64,000 nt of DNA from Lepiota brunneoincarnata (taxonomy: Eukaryota; Basidiomycota; Agaricomycetes; Agaricales; Agaricaceae). The notes beneath the pieces were generated by a model. It did no database searches, was not told the origin of the DNA, and was given only the letters and a program-made list of their open reading frames with translations. Below, piece after piece: positions 49,491 through 61,002 of this stretch (position 1 is its first letter; each line of letters begins with the position of its first letter). The position numbers were made by a program, and so were the translations under genes. The DNA lies in the NCBI GenBank assembly GCA_023014365.1, contig JAEBUN010000050.1:1-64000 (forward strand), read 5' to 3'.

Positions 49491-51463
49491 TCAGTTAGGA
49501 GACAATACACCTAAACGAGCACGAAACTTTACAAAAGCTTCGCGTGGAAGCGCCTTGGTGAATATGTCGGCCAACATGTCCGTCGTGGACACATAATGAA
49601 GCTTGACTTCTCCACGTTCGATGCGCTCGCGGATGAAATGATGACGTATGTCGATGTGTTTGGCACAGGAATGGGCAATAGGATTGTTGGCAAGGGCGAT
49701 ACAGCCCTGGTTGTCGGCATGGATGATAGTGGCAGTCGTCTGTGGAAAGTCGAGCTCTTCAAGAAGAGTGCGGAGCCAGATTGCCTCCTTCGTGGCACTA
49801 GCGGATGCAATGTATTCGGCCTCGACTGATGACGTGGCAACGGTTGGTTGTTTCTTCGAGGACCAAGAGATGGAACTACCAGCCACGTCGAAAACAAATC
49901 CACCAACGGACCTCCGATCATCAGGATCTTGAGCCCAATTCGAGTCAGTCCAGCCAACGAGACTAAAAGAGTCACTTCCACGTCTACCCAAAACGAGGTT
50001 GAGATCAGCAGTCCCTTTAAGATAACGCAGAATTCGCTTCGCAGCCTCCAAGTGTGCAATGCCAGGATTACCACCAAATTGGGCAACCAGGCTGACTGCG
50101 AATTGGATGTCCGGACGTGTCTGGGTGGCAAACAGGAGGGAGCCAACGAGAGAGAGATAATGGACGTCACCCGCATATTCCTTATATGCTCGTTTCTCGG
50201 CTTCGGTCTTGGGGGACTGAGAAGTGGAAAGGCCATGCTTTACAGCGAGAGGAGTAGAGACGGGATTAGTATCCTCCATGCGAAAACGTGCAAGAACCTG
50301 ATGAATGTAAGCCGTCTGGTTGAGATAGATGAGGCGATTGGAGCGGTCTCGAGTGACAAGGATGCCCAACATATACCTGAGCTCACCGAGATTGGTGATA
50401 TCGAAGTCGTCACTGAGAGCGGTCTTGAATGAGATGATATGAGTACCACCAGGACCGGCGACTGCCATGTCATCAACGTAGACGAGCACAAGGAGAATAA
50501 TCTTCCCCTTTTCCCTCCTGATATACAAGCAGTCATCAGCGAACGCACGTATGAAGCCGAGCTTAGTCAAAACTTCGTGTAATCTCTTCTTCCATTGCCT
50601 CCCAGCCTGCTTCAAGCCATACAAGGCTTTCCGCAACCTCCAATAACGACCTCCAGACCCTAACTTCTCGACCCCATCCGGCACCTCCATATATATTTCT
50701 TCGTCAAGATCCCCTTGCAAGTAGGCAGCGACAACGTTGACTTGATGTATATCGAAGTCCAGATAGGCAGCGAGAGTGAGGAAAACACGGAGAGTAGTGA
50801 ATTTGGCCACAGACGAAAAAGTTTCGGTAAAATCCTCTCCAGGTACCTGCGAGAAGCCTTTAGCTATGATCCGAGCCTTGAACTTAACCCGCTTTCCATG
50901 TCCATCCAACTTCTCCTTAAAGACAATACGACTCCCAACTGCCTTCTTTCCTCCAGGTAACTTGTCCACCCACTCAAAGACACCAGCCTTTCGCAATTGA
51001 GCATACTCGGATTCGATAGCACTCTCCCACTGCTTTGAGTAGGGGGAATGGAGGGCCTCCTGGTACGTGCGGGGTTCATTCGCGACCGAGACAAAAGCAA
51101 AGTTAACAGTTCCATTTAAGGAAACTGCATCATTGATAGCAAAGAACCCCAGCCGTTCGACTGGCTTACGCACACGATTGGACTTCCTCGGCGCAGGCAG
51201 TGGTTGAGGGGGACTCCCACTGGAGACCTCATGAGAAGGGGTGACTGGACGCTCAGCAAGCGGAGCCTCAACAGCATCAACAGACACAGGGACTGGGGGA
51301 GGAGTCGTGGGAAGGGGAGTGGTGGTAGGACCTGGCTTGGGAACATCCATGGCAACAGCATCGTCAACCAAACGGTCGACAGTCTCAGGTGGGACCACAG
51401 GCTCATCCACATCCACAACGGCCAACTCACTCGGGGAATCATCCTCTTGAAACTGGACATCGC
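49491..51463 (-). CDS. Copia polyprotein, C-terminal part: reverse transcriptase and RNase H
   Basis: About 655 residues, open to a stop at 49491. In order: a Pro/Val-rich spacer, the start of RT (YQEALHSPYSKQWESAIESE), VNVVAAYLQGDLDEEIYM, the catalytic LVYVDDMAV (YVDD box), then RNase H with GWTDSNWA, SSVEAEYIA and HADNQGC, and the usual end IFTKALPREAF. All catalytic residues I can check are present. It is separated from Gag/integrase by the 1.3-kb repeat; across that insertion the frame would join cleanly (ASRD to VQFQ). Confidence 0.92.
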
Positions 51464-52764
51464 TGAAAAGGTAGAAACTTTCGTAGGTTTTAATATAGAT
51501 AGGGGGCTCGTTTTTACTAAGCTTAGCCGCTATTCGATAAGCTTAAGCTAATACAAGTGGAATGAGATAGATAATGAACAGTTTCGTCTTTTAGGGTGTT
51601 CTGGGGGTGCGTTCTTACAGCGAAATTCAAGAGAGTAGTGTTTTTAGAGGTTAACGAACAGCCGTTGAAGTTATCTTAGCCGTACGGTGCAACAATGAAA
51701 GGACAATCCCTGTCAATTCAAAGCGCTGGGTCTCTGGTCTCTGGTCTCTGGTCTCTGAACTCTGGTCTCTGTCTCTGTCTCTGTCTCTAGCACTCTGGAA
51801 CTCTAAACTCTGAACTCTGGTCTCTGTCTCTGTCCCTGGGTTGGTCGACGACCGAAGAAATCACACTTAACGACGCACACTAAATAGCCCTCTGAAACCG
51901 TTCTTGATCACGGCTTGCAGACTTGCGTGTGGAAGCGGGGGTGAGACCTCTGTCTTCTCCACGAACAAGTGCGACCGTATTTATATTGTTTAGATACATA
52001 CGAGAGATAGTAAATATGAAATAGAAAACAATAAGCTTAATTGTTACAGGCACTGTAGAACATTTTGGAAGGTTCGGCAGCATTTCTACCTCACCCTGGG
52101 TTATGGGTTTTTCTCTGATTAACGAATGGCAATCCAGCCAGACGTGCTCCGTGCTCGGCTGCATTATTCTGCATCCATGCGAGCGCGTTAAGTTTCCAGA
52201 TCAATTATGATCGGAATGTATAGCGGATGGACAATCCCTTGATCCATTGTAATTAATCTCAGTTAAGCAGAATGCCGAAGTGCCGGGACCCACAAAGCAC
52301 TCGTTAATTAGGAGTCTTTGATGTTTCTAGGGTTTTGGGCATCAGGTATTGCCTCCCGAACGTTGGACGTTCCGTTCCGTGGTCCGGTCATCATTATTGA
52401 ACTTGCTATAGATGTAATACGCCTGCGACAGCCGCTAGGTACATTCTTTTATGTTCAAACGCATTCGGGTTCATCAGAAAACTGCTTGTAAGGTCCCTGG
52501 ATGCGACCGGGGTATACTCGATAGGCTATGTAGAGTCCTGAATCCCTCCGGAGAGCGTTCTGATAGCTTGGTTCACTAAGCTTAGTGATAATGAGCTGGT
52601 TTGAACACTTCCGAGGCTCGAATATCCTCAGTTCGGTCGAACTGGCTACTACGGAATATAGTACCAATCCTCTATAGAGTTCTTTAATGATATAGCCAAT
52701 GATTCTATGTAGAGAATCGTTCCGGAGTACGGAATTCATGTATAGGCGTGAAATCGGCGTATCA
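51464..52764 (+). repeat. 1.3-kb TG...CA repeat, copy 3 (full length, inside Copia)
   Basis: 1301 bp, TGAAAAGG to CGTATCA, flanked by TCGC on both sides (51460-51463, 52765-52768; ATCGC if the end is drawn one base earlier). It has (GGTCTCT)n and (GTCTCT)n at 51728-51840, the conserved small minus-strand ORF (51880-52164) and normal CpG. It splits the Copia polyprotein. Confidence 0.9.
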
Positions 52765-55016
52765 TCGCGGGAGGCAATCAACTTGCCACTCTCCAAATCC
52801 TTGAGCCGGTATCCCTTCGCTTCGTCGGTCCACCATCCAAGCATCCGCACCTTCACCGCTCTCGACTCCAACTTGCCCTTACGCACCGGCTTAGGAACAT
52901 GAGCCCAACCAAGAGATCCAAAAATGCGGAGATGGGAAACGTCAGGCTTACACCCTGTCCACGCCTCGTAAGGGACAAAGCCCTTCAAGCCAGAGGTGAG
53001 AGCTAAACTGCGAATATGAACTGCGTACATGAAGGCCTCACCCCAGTAACGCAGATCCATGCTGCTGGTGTGCAACATGCACCGGACCATCTCAAAGAAC
53101 ACCGCAATGGCACGCTCAGCGATGCCGTTCTGCTCAGGAAGGTATGGAATAGTCGTCTCGTGAATAATTCCGTTGTGGCGGCAGAACTGATCCATGGCAG
53201 AGTTGACAAATTCAGACCCATTATCACTACGGAGGCGGCGAGTTTTGAGACCAGACTGGCGTTCCAACATAGCCACAACATCCCATACCGCAACACCAGT
53301 TTCCTCCTTATCCCGCAACAAACGGCCCACTGGATAACGGCAGCTCACCTCCACAACAACAAGCGCATACAAATACCCATCCCAAGTCGCGACGGACATT
53401 GGGCCGGTCAAGTCCATTACCAACAACTCCATCTTGGAGTAACGGTTTACACTCGTATCAGGCAAAGGCAAACGATGCGACTTCCCATTGGCACAGCCGC
53501 TGCACAGATGGTCGAACTCTCGAGGTGCGTAAATCTCCAGGCCTTTCACCAGACGACCATTATGCATAGAGTCGATGACGCGGGGGCTCAAATGCCCCAT
53601 ACGGCGGTGCCATAAGTGCATGGATAACTGTCCCTTAGCAAGGTACATGGCATCATTGTTTGACTTTGCACATTGGATATAATACAAAGTGCCAGCCGAC
53701 CCTGCAAGCACCGCCCGGAACAACTCTTTGCCATCCTTCGAGAGCGTCAACCCTTTCAGACCCCAACTCTGGTAACTCGCTCCACCACGCTGCAAAACAC
53801 CCAAACTGACGAGGTTGGCACCCAACTGAGGAATGTGGAGGACATCACGGAGGGTGATACTGAGGCGACCATCTGGGAGCACAGAATGAAACATGACGGA
53901 GCCACGACCGGCGACAGGAACTTTGTTACGACCACCCACAGTGATATACTCGCCAGAGGATTCCTGATAGGAGACAAAATAGCCGCGATCCATAAACATG
54001 TGGGATGTAGCCGCACAGTCGAGCAAAACACCAGAGACAATGGTAGCCTCATCCAATGCCATCAACATCACTCCAACTTCACGATCACCTAAGGACTTCG
54101 GCTGATCAACGGCAAGGTTCGCAGATCCACCCAACTTCCCTCTGGACTTCGAAGGACACTCAGGGCTCCAATGACCCTTTTGGTGGCAGGTATGGCATTC
54201 CGAATCCGGAGGTCTAACCTTCTTCTCCGATTTGCCTCTCCCTTTTCTCCCTTTCTTCCCAGAGCTCCCATTCCCCACCGACTTGGCAAGCAGGGCCAAC
54301 TGCTCAGCCTTGACCTTCTTCTCGGACTCATCAATAAGGCGGTCATGTTCAGCACAATCGTGCACGGAAATAAGCTCGGCAGTGACCATATCGAGGGTGA
54401 GAGACTTTCCCTTATTCAAAAGGTTCTGCTTAACGAGATCCCAGATACTCGAGCAGGGTAGGGAAAGGAGAATGGCGTGGATAACATGAATGTCGTCCAA
54501 CTTCTGGCTGGCTTCCGTGATACGACGGCATAGGTTTAGGAAGGACCCAACAAGGTCTGACATGGTGGTACGTTCGTCCCATCTTTTAGTATAGAGCTCC
54601 TGATAATAGTAGTGAACGTTGATACTCTGGTGTTCGGTGATATGGATCTTGAGAAGTTGATCCCACATCTCCTTCGACGTAGAAACACCAGCAACATGTT
54701 CGCGCTGGCTGAACTCGATAGCCCCCCGCATCAAACCCATAGCCACATGGTCGGATTTCAACCAACGCAAGTAATCCTTCTTTGACTGGAGCCAATCCTT
54801 ATGGGCCGGATCGGACGTAGGAAGTGGTTTACCTTCGGAACTAACAGGGGGATCCGAAGAGGGTAAAGGGGGACAGTCTTCCAGGCCCTCTACAACAAGC
54901 CAGAGCAGTCAAGCTTGGAGAGCGGCCTTCATGTTATCAGACCAGGCGTAATAATTACTGCCATTCAATTTGGCAAATTGAAGTGTCATAGACGTAGAGT
55001 CGCTCTCGGGGCCCAT
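52765..55016 (-). pseudogene. Copia polyprotein, N-terminal part: Gag, protease, integrase
   Basis: Starts at ATG 55014-55016 within the primer-site sequence; TGA at 54909-54911 (codon 36) interrupts, likely from CGA. After it: the Gag UBN2-like region, zinc knuckle CHTCHQKGHWSPEC, protease LLDCAATSHMF (usual D-S/T-G replaced by D-C-A), integrase LWHRRMGHLS...CSGCANGK (HHCC), VMDLTGPM, LRSDNGSEF and PEQNGIAERA (D, D, E). The frame is open to the 1.3-kb insertion at 52764. With the stop and the insertion this copy cannot make full polyprotein. Confidence 0.9.
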
Positions 55017-55020
55017 AACC

Positions 55021-55359
55021 TAATGAGAATAGAATTGCGCAGTATCACGTCAGACACAAAATATGTATAAGTGAGATCACTAGGATCCACGTAGGAAGAC
55101 TAGTCAGTATCTACCAGAGACACGACGCAAGTAAGTTACATACCTAGGATCCACGTAGGAAGACTGGATCCTAGGACTAGCGGACATTCTACTTATATAC
55201 TAAGGAAAATTTTATGTACGTGTATTTACCGTAGAATTGAGCTCGTACTCGTTGCTACTTGGTATACAATAGAGTCCGTCGAGTGTACCTACAGTGTCCA
55301 TGAATAATATGAAATATGAAGACAAAAGAAACATCGAGCTGTGCGCTCGCACTTCGACA
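55021..55359 (-). repeat. 5' LTR of the Copia element
   Basis: 339 bp; differs from the other LTR at four CpG-related positions. The promoter would drive transcription on the minus strand. Confidence 0.93.
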
Positions 55360-56396
55360 ATATCTCAGGGTCTCAGCTTATACCACCAGAGACTCTTCTT
55401 CAGATCCTCCTCCAAAATTTGCACAGATAACTCTGCATCCATCCTTCCATCAATCTTCACTGCATAGCCTGGGCCATCCCACAGCATACAGCCCCAAACT
55501 ATCACTGATCCTCCTCCATACTTCAGAGTGTCCTTAACTAATCTTTCACTGAGTCCTTCTCCCTTATCCTCCCATCTGACCCCAAATGATTGATTTTTGT
55601 CTCATTAGACTATACAACCAGCTTCCAGTCCTCTACAGTCCAATGCTGGTGTGTCAGAGCAAAATCTAGTCTAGCTCTTCTATGCCTGTCAGAGAGTAAA
55701 GGCTTTTTTTGCTTGACTACAGCCTTTATTCTTGCCTGTTTGAGATGCCTTGCCATAGTCTGTGAAGAGACTAATGTCCCAATGATGGGAGTAAGAGATT
55801 TGGCTATATCTACAGCAGTTTCAGCCTTGCTAGCAGAGATAAGATGGATAGCATACCAGATATTGGTGGTAGAGAGTTTTGAAGGATGTCCTCCAAGTGA
55901 TTTGGTAAGGCTGGAACAATTTTTAGAGGCTAGTCTGGATATGGTACTGCACCCAACACCAGTAATTGCCTGAATTTTAGTATAGGAATAATGAGAATTT
56001 AGAATAGAGAGGATAATTTTCTTTAGAGTAGAAGATAATGGCTTCATGATAAGTGGGGGGGTTGAGAATGATGGGACATGGCTGTCAGCACATCTATTTA
56101 TATGTCAAAGACACATGGTCACATAACCTTGTTGATTCACAATCAATGGAGTTATGTGATTGCTTGGATTAGTATCAAAAATCACCATTGACAAAACTGT
56201 TCCAATGACTTAAAATGCTTACAAAATTTATAATTATCTCATTTGGAAGTATTACATAATGCGACTTTGCAGGGTCAGATATGACATATTTGGCTATGTT
56301 TGTAAATACCTTCACAAATTTAGCCATTTTATTCATTGAGCTATTACTATGTTAAGTCAAAAATACAAAACATTGGAACAGTTTTGTGGGTCACTG

Positions 56397-57521
56397 TATA
56401 AGAACCCTCATGCTCCAGCTCTTCTGAACTTGGCCACCCACCTCCACACTTATCACAATCCAATCCATTCACCTGCTCCCTTTTTCACCTCACACTTCAT
56501 CCAATGCATCACCTCAAATAGACTCCACCTCCTGGCTTAACCAACACACTCAAACAATTCTTGCTCATTCAGTACCAAAAACTGGCCATCTGGACTATCA
56601 AGGACAAGTCCAATAGCTCTATGCATCCATTTTCTCCTGCATTATTCTGACTCTACATCCTCCATGACATATCTATTTGTTCAAGATCACTCAAACCATG
56701 GGGCACTCCCATAGGCTATCATGAATTTGTCAAAATGTTCAATAAACATGAAGGAGAATACAAGCTATGCTACAAGGACAATGGTTCCAACAACTGGACC
56801 ATTCCACCAGGCTTGAAATGCATTCCCTTTGAAATTCTTGACCTTTCTCCCTTTGCACTTGCTGTGCCTCCTGTCAACAATCCTTTCTTACAAGGAGCCA
56901 GACTGGCTGACAAAAACAGCATAATATCTCAAGACCAAGTTATGAATGTGACATGCACCTTATTGCAGAACACAGTATGGAATGCATCATCTCTGTCCAA
57001 TTGTCAAATCAGCACTGGTGGATCCACATGCAAAGCTCACAATGGGCAGTCTAACAACATATGCCTCTACTCTTACATATCACCACAAAAAGTCAACACA
57101 GCCTAATGCTCACAATAGCCATGGCAATGACCCCTTTGCAAATGATATGTCCATCATCACTCCTACTACTACTATCTCTCCTTTGGCACTCATCCTGCAT
57201 CAGAGTGTACCTAATATATTGCCTCAAGCCACAGACCCCTCCAACACCAGTATTTCCACTACCCCATCCACTCCTTACTCCAGTCAACTCACCACCTATC
57301 TCAAAAATGATCTTGACCTTGACTTCTTCAACAATAACAATGGAAGAATGGACTTAGACCAATCAAATCCTGCAGCTAACAAAGCCACAGATGGGGTTAC
57401 CCAAGGCTAGGAGGAATTTCAACTTCTCTCTCATAATTTCCATGAGTAATCAAGACCTAACTTTTTGCTGTTCCATTCCCCTTTACCTGAAAAACACTCT
57501 GAGGAGTACCTGGAGGGTGTA
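56397..57521 (+). pseudogene. 3' end of the Gypsy element, extra ORF remnants
   Basis: Continues the Gypsy element after the Tc1 insertion. ORFs 56735-57106 and 56982-57410 (+) overlap in different frames; stretches such as NWTIPPGLKCIPFEILDLSP and GSTCKAHNGQSNNICLYSYI look like protein that was once constrained. It lies between chromodomain and 3' LTR, where some chromoviruses carry an extra ORF. No known domain. Confidence 0.45.
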
Positions 57522-57738
57522 TGTAGCATTCTTGTGACCTAGTCCCTCATTCTTCTCACATAACTCACAGTCTTTATGTTTGTTTTCTTATGTTTTTTCT
57601 TATATAACCAGTTGTCTAGTATATAAGTCAGAGATCTGATTTGTAGTAGACAGATTTTGGAATTGCAATACTTATACCTATGATTCTCACATTCTGAAGT
57701 CTCGAGTGTGTCACAACCAATATCACACTCACACCACA
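57522..57738 (+). repeat. 3' LTR of the Gypsy element
   Basis: 217 bp, TGTAGCATT to CACCACA; direct match of 37075-37291. Confidence 0.75.
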
Positions 57739-57847
57739 CCCCATTACTGTTTACTGTCACTGCCACTACTGAACTGTCACATTAAACTGGATGCCCAGGA
57801 TGAGGGCCATGTATGAGTGAGTCTTGTTCTAAGGCATGGAAAAGTGT

Positions 57848-57960
57848 AAGCCTAGGCATACTATGTACAGTCCCTCTACTGTACATATATACAGCTTGGT
57901 AACAGAACACCTAATTCCTTTTGGTGTAACAGTTATGCAGCTGTGTGACCATCCTTACAG
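57848..57960 (+). repeat. Short TG...CA repeat, copy 2
   Basis: TGTAAG...CTTACA, 113 bp, same orientation as 35046-35174. It is shorter because an AT/TG-rich internal part of copy 1 (around TGTGTTCTGTTATG) is missing. Confidence 0.6.
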
Positions 57961-58931
57961 TTGAAGGCTTTAAAACCACTTGGAGTGAGTGGGGTGATCC
58001 CATTTTTGGGGAGTAGGTACAGTTGTGGACAACTAAACATCACAAAACAAAGATTGGTTTATATGCATTGGTATAACTGGGTTGAACTCAGTGTCAACAA
58101 CATCCTATAATATTTTTGAGTCAAGTTGTATGAGACAAATTTCATTTAGAGGTTCATTTATGTTGCAATGACCCCAAAAGTTTTGGCCACCCCACAGAAT
58201 CTGATGCTTAAATTTCCCAAAAGTGTGCAATCGACGTATCTGACTGAACTACGTATTTTCCCAGTCAAAAAACATATACAAAATGAGCTAGGAAAAAATA
58301 AACATTTTCAGTGCTAATACATGACCTAATGTGGCCATGTCAACCAAGCAAAGCGACCACCCCTGCAAATGCCTTCATGACCTGCCAGGGCTCAAGAATC
58401 AGTCGTTAGAAGTCCTATTCAGTCACCGAGAGGACTTTCCCAGCCAGGAGTCGATGTCGGAAAAGAGTTTTCGGGAGGAAGGTCATGTGCATCTTATTAT
58501 TATTATTAATTTATTTAATATTTTTGTATTCTGCGTTTAAACTAGTCTCTCCTCTAATATGCTCATAGGTACCACCAGGGTAGTGCTTGCTTGTTTCGGA
58601 AGCCTCCGGTGGCCAAAGTGGAAGCTGGAAGTAGCTGTTGCATCATAAGTTGGTGCTACCTCTTCTGTTTGATTGACAGATGGATTTCCATTTCAATAGT
58701 AGTCGAGGACGGCCCAGCGATCAAATTCTTGTCGCCAGCTGACTGCTTCCCCATCTTAATGTAGTCCACATCCCTTCTCACTTTCCGTATACTGCTGACC
58801 ATCATTGTTGTGGGCTGTGGGACGGGTCATCTATGGCTGGACCTGGACAACCCCGGAGATGTCCACGAAGCAGCGCGCAGAACATATATAAGGCGCGAGT
58901 TCCTGCCGCACCGCCCTGCTTCTCGGCCAGT
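57961..58931. other. Edge of the transposon island
   Basis: No supported gene. CpG and GC content recover from about 58200 onward, marking the end of the decayed transposon DNA. Confidence 0.5.
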
Positions 58932-60656
58932 ATGGACACCAGCATCGAAGGTTTCTACCGTTCTGTCCATCTCCAATGGCAATGGGGGAAGGCAAGTGAT
59001 TTTCCCAGACCTCCCAAGATGATCCGTCCCGAAACACAAACTCTTTACCACAGCTTCTCGACGGTACTTCTATATTCACGCTCCGTTGTGTACCAGATGA
59101 TCCCCCGCCTTGACTAATGCCTTATTATTGCAGGGTCTGCACTAGCGCTATTCGTAGGTTTCAGTGTTGCTTTTTTTTCTCTTACAAGTATCTCTCATCA
59201 TTCTAGCAGATCTTCGAATACTTTCTCACTCTCCACATGGAGATTTCTCTCATCTGGAAACAGGATTGGTCGGTCCCTATGGTGTTATTTCTTTTGAACC
59301 GATACCTGCCAATCATAGATTTGACGTTGCTTCATTATCGTGAGTTGCATATAAATGTTGCAAATTTCATCAAACACTCAGGAACATTACAGGTGATTAT
59401 AAGAGCGGCTTTCAAGGCTGCGAGTCATTGCTTCATACAATATTCTGTGAGTTGAAGGTATCATTCAGCGTTTCTAAACACTGATCAAACACACTGTAGT
59501 CATGGTCCTTTTCGGGTCGCTGGTAGCCGAAGGTTTGGGGCTGTTTTTTTTTTGGCAGAATGCCCGCAATTCACCTTGGGCCTTGACACATATTCTTTTT
59601 TATAGCCATTCTCACACTCCGTGTCTGGTTGGCATGGGAAATGAACCTGGGGGTCATCGTGATCACATCAGTCTACATCGTGGCAAACTTCGTTTTCAGC
59701 TACGCAATGGTTTATCATCAAATCCAAGGTATCGATCAAGGTAACCATGACGAGCGCTTCCATCCATCACTGTCCGGCCCACTGATTCGTTCGCCGGAGC
59801 GCTGATGTACTTTATTTTATTGTTTATTACTCAGGACTTGTCCCTGGGCTGCCTCCGTGCATCGAAGTACAGTCAAAACCCGGTCATTCAACCTTTTATC
59901 TGGCTTACCTTCCTACATTGGCCTACGATGCAGGTACGTATTCTGGTGGCACAGACTCTTGGACTCTATCTGAATAAACTTGGTTTACCCCTAGCGATGT
60001 TAGTTCTCATGGTCATACCATCCCTTCGGGAGTGTACGTTTAGCTTTTCTTCTTCATTGACACCCTTAAACTGTCGCGTCTAACTCACCTTAGATACACC
60101 AGCCGGGGTAATCAAAGGCCTCGTTTTTGGCGAAACAACTCTGGTCCAAGTCTTCTACACCGAAGGTGAGACCAGGAACAAATACCTATTCTTTCACGTA
60201 AATTGACTACTTTAAAAAGGGATCTTATTCTATGCTTTCCTGTTAGGTAGGGACTGCCCCCCACCCGGCGGCGGCCTCATGTTCTCTCACTTATCCCCCA
60301 CCCCCCCCTTCTCACAAAGGAACTTCAATTGCAACATTGACTCTGACTATTATACTGGCAAGTTAGCACTTATTTTCATTTCAAATCCACTGAGGTCTGA
60401 GATGCTGTATATGTCCATAGGAAAGCCAAGTCTTCCTATCTATCGGACTGTAGGTTTTTTTTGCAGTAACATCACCCCCGTTTACAAAAATAATCTGACT
60501 CTTCTCTTCTCCAGTTTTGCACGCATCGCTCGCGCCATGTTGTCAAATCGCGCAATACTCCATATTCGTCGAGAATTCAATAATAGAGCTCATATGAGTG
60601 ATGGCCCAAGTCGGATGTCGTCGCTCAGGTTGGGGGGGCGTGGTACGATTAGATAG
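58932..60656 (+). CDS. DUF6533-like multi-pass membrane protein
   Basis: Exon structure is partly solved. Clear exons: 59134-59153 and 59210-59339 (SALALF / IFEYFLTLHMEISLIWK / MVLFLLNRYLPIIDLTLL), about 59500-59740 (ILTLRVWLAWEMNLGVIVIT, YIVANFVFSYAMVYHQIQG), about 59836-59930 (GLVPGLPPC...LAYLPTLAYDA) and the last exon ending at TAG 60656 (FARIARAMLSNRAILHIRRE). The series of hydrophobic helices, the EISLIWK loop and the LHIRR ending are typical of the Agaricomycete DUF6533 family, of unknown function. The proposed start (MDTSIEGFYRSVH at 58932) is uncertain because I could not find a frame-keeping join from exon 1 to exon 2. Confidence 0.6.
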
Positions 60657-61002
60657 TGAATCTATTGCAGGGCGATATTTCTAGACTGGGATATCCTGCA
60701 TGTGCTATCTTACATATGGTTCTCTACGATAATTTTGGCTGTGCCGTGCGATTGAATCAAGGCACGATGCGATCACTATTACCCTGGTAATCCGAAAAAC
60801 TGACATAGTGTTGGAATACCCCAGTCAAAGTCCACTCGCTTACACCAATCTCTGCAATCAGGGTCTCGTCGCCAGCCCGTTTAGGGTTAAGCGCGTCATG
60901 CATGTATTCGTACACCCTCCGAGTCGTCAATTACACAATTTCTTACAGCCAACCACGAGAACTATAGGAGACGAACTTGGAAAGGACAAAACAATGGAGA
61001 GT
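60657..61002. other. Convergent intergenic region
   Basis: 346 nt between two convergent genes; it should hold both 3' UTRs. Nothing else seen. Confidence 0.45.

Larger units (their letters stand above)
49134..55359 (-). mobile_element. Ty1/Copia retrotransposon inserted in the Tc1 element
   Basis: Two 339-bp LTRs (49134-49472, 55021-55359) read 5'-TGTCGAAG...TTA-3' on the minus strand, flanked by a perfect 5-bp duplication ATATC (49129-49133, 55360-55364). Each LTR has an internal 20-bp-scale duplication (CTAGGATCCACGTAGGAAGA). The LTRs differ at four bases only. Next to the 5' LTR, GGTTATGGGCCC resembles the internal initiator-tRNA primer site of Drosophila copia (from memory). CpG content is normal, unlike its surroundings. 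Confidence 0.93.
48818..56047 (-). pseudogene. Tc1-type transposase, inactive
   Basis: N-terminal part 55365-56047 and C-terminal part 48818-49133 would join, across the Copia insert, to about 333 residues. HTH region: TLKKIILSILNSHYSYTKIQ and GVGCSTISRLA; then RRARLDFALTHQHWTVEDWK and GGGSVIVWGCMLWDGPGYAV; C-terminal FQQDNDPKYKS and SPDHKPIEHL. The DDE triad is damaged: the first Asp (usual WSDE) reads TAG-Ser-AAT-Glu, so W is a stop and D is N. Another TAG replaces W after IEHL. All three changes are G-to-A on this strand. Confidence 0.85.
48578..56396 (-). mobile_element. Tc1/mariner transposon, split by the Copia element
   Basis: Terminal inverted repeats start CAGTGACCCAC at 48578 and end at 56396, flanked by TA on both sides (48576-48577, 56397-56398). 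The repeats are long (about 215 bp). Without the Copia insert the element is about 1.59 kb, normal for Tc1. It sits inside the Gypsy chromodomain ORF. Confidence 0.9.
37075..57738 (+). mobile_element. Chromodomain Ty3/Gypsy retrotransposon, broken and filled with other elements
   Basis: Two direct 217-bp LTRs (37075-37291, 57522-57738) start TGTAG and end CACCACA, each with a TATA-like CTAGTATATAA. Between them, in the same orientation, lie a Gag with zinc knuckle at the 5' side and integrase C-terminus plus chromodomain at the 3' side. Reverse transcriptase, RNase H and the integrase core are missing; 40.1-47.8 kb is occupied by fragments of other retroelements. The LTRs differ at roughly one position in ten, mostly transitions, so the insertion is old. 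No clean target duplication remains. CpG is almost absent. Confidence 0.7.

Noticed and set aside
49848..50432. 194-codon plus-strand ORF
   Set aside because: Antisense shadow of the Copia reverse transcriptase/RNase H frame.
45181..52764. Copies 2 and 3 of the 1.3-kb repeat as the paired LTRs of one element
   Set aside because: They are in opposite orientation and lie in different host elements (one next to a Gypsy Gag, one inside Copia), so they do not bracket a single element.
53016..53615. 199-codon plus-strand ORF
   Set aside because: Lies entirely opposite the Copia integrase frame, so it is an antisense shadow.
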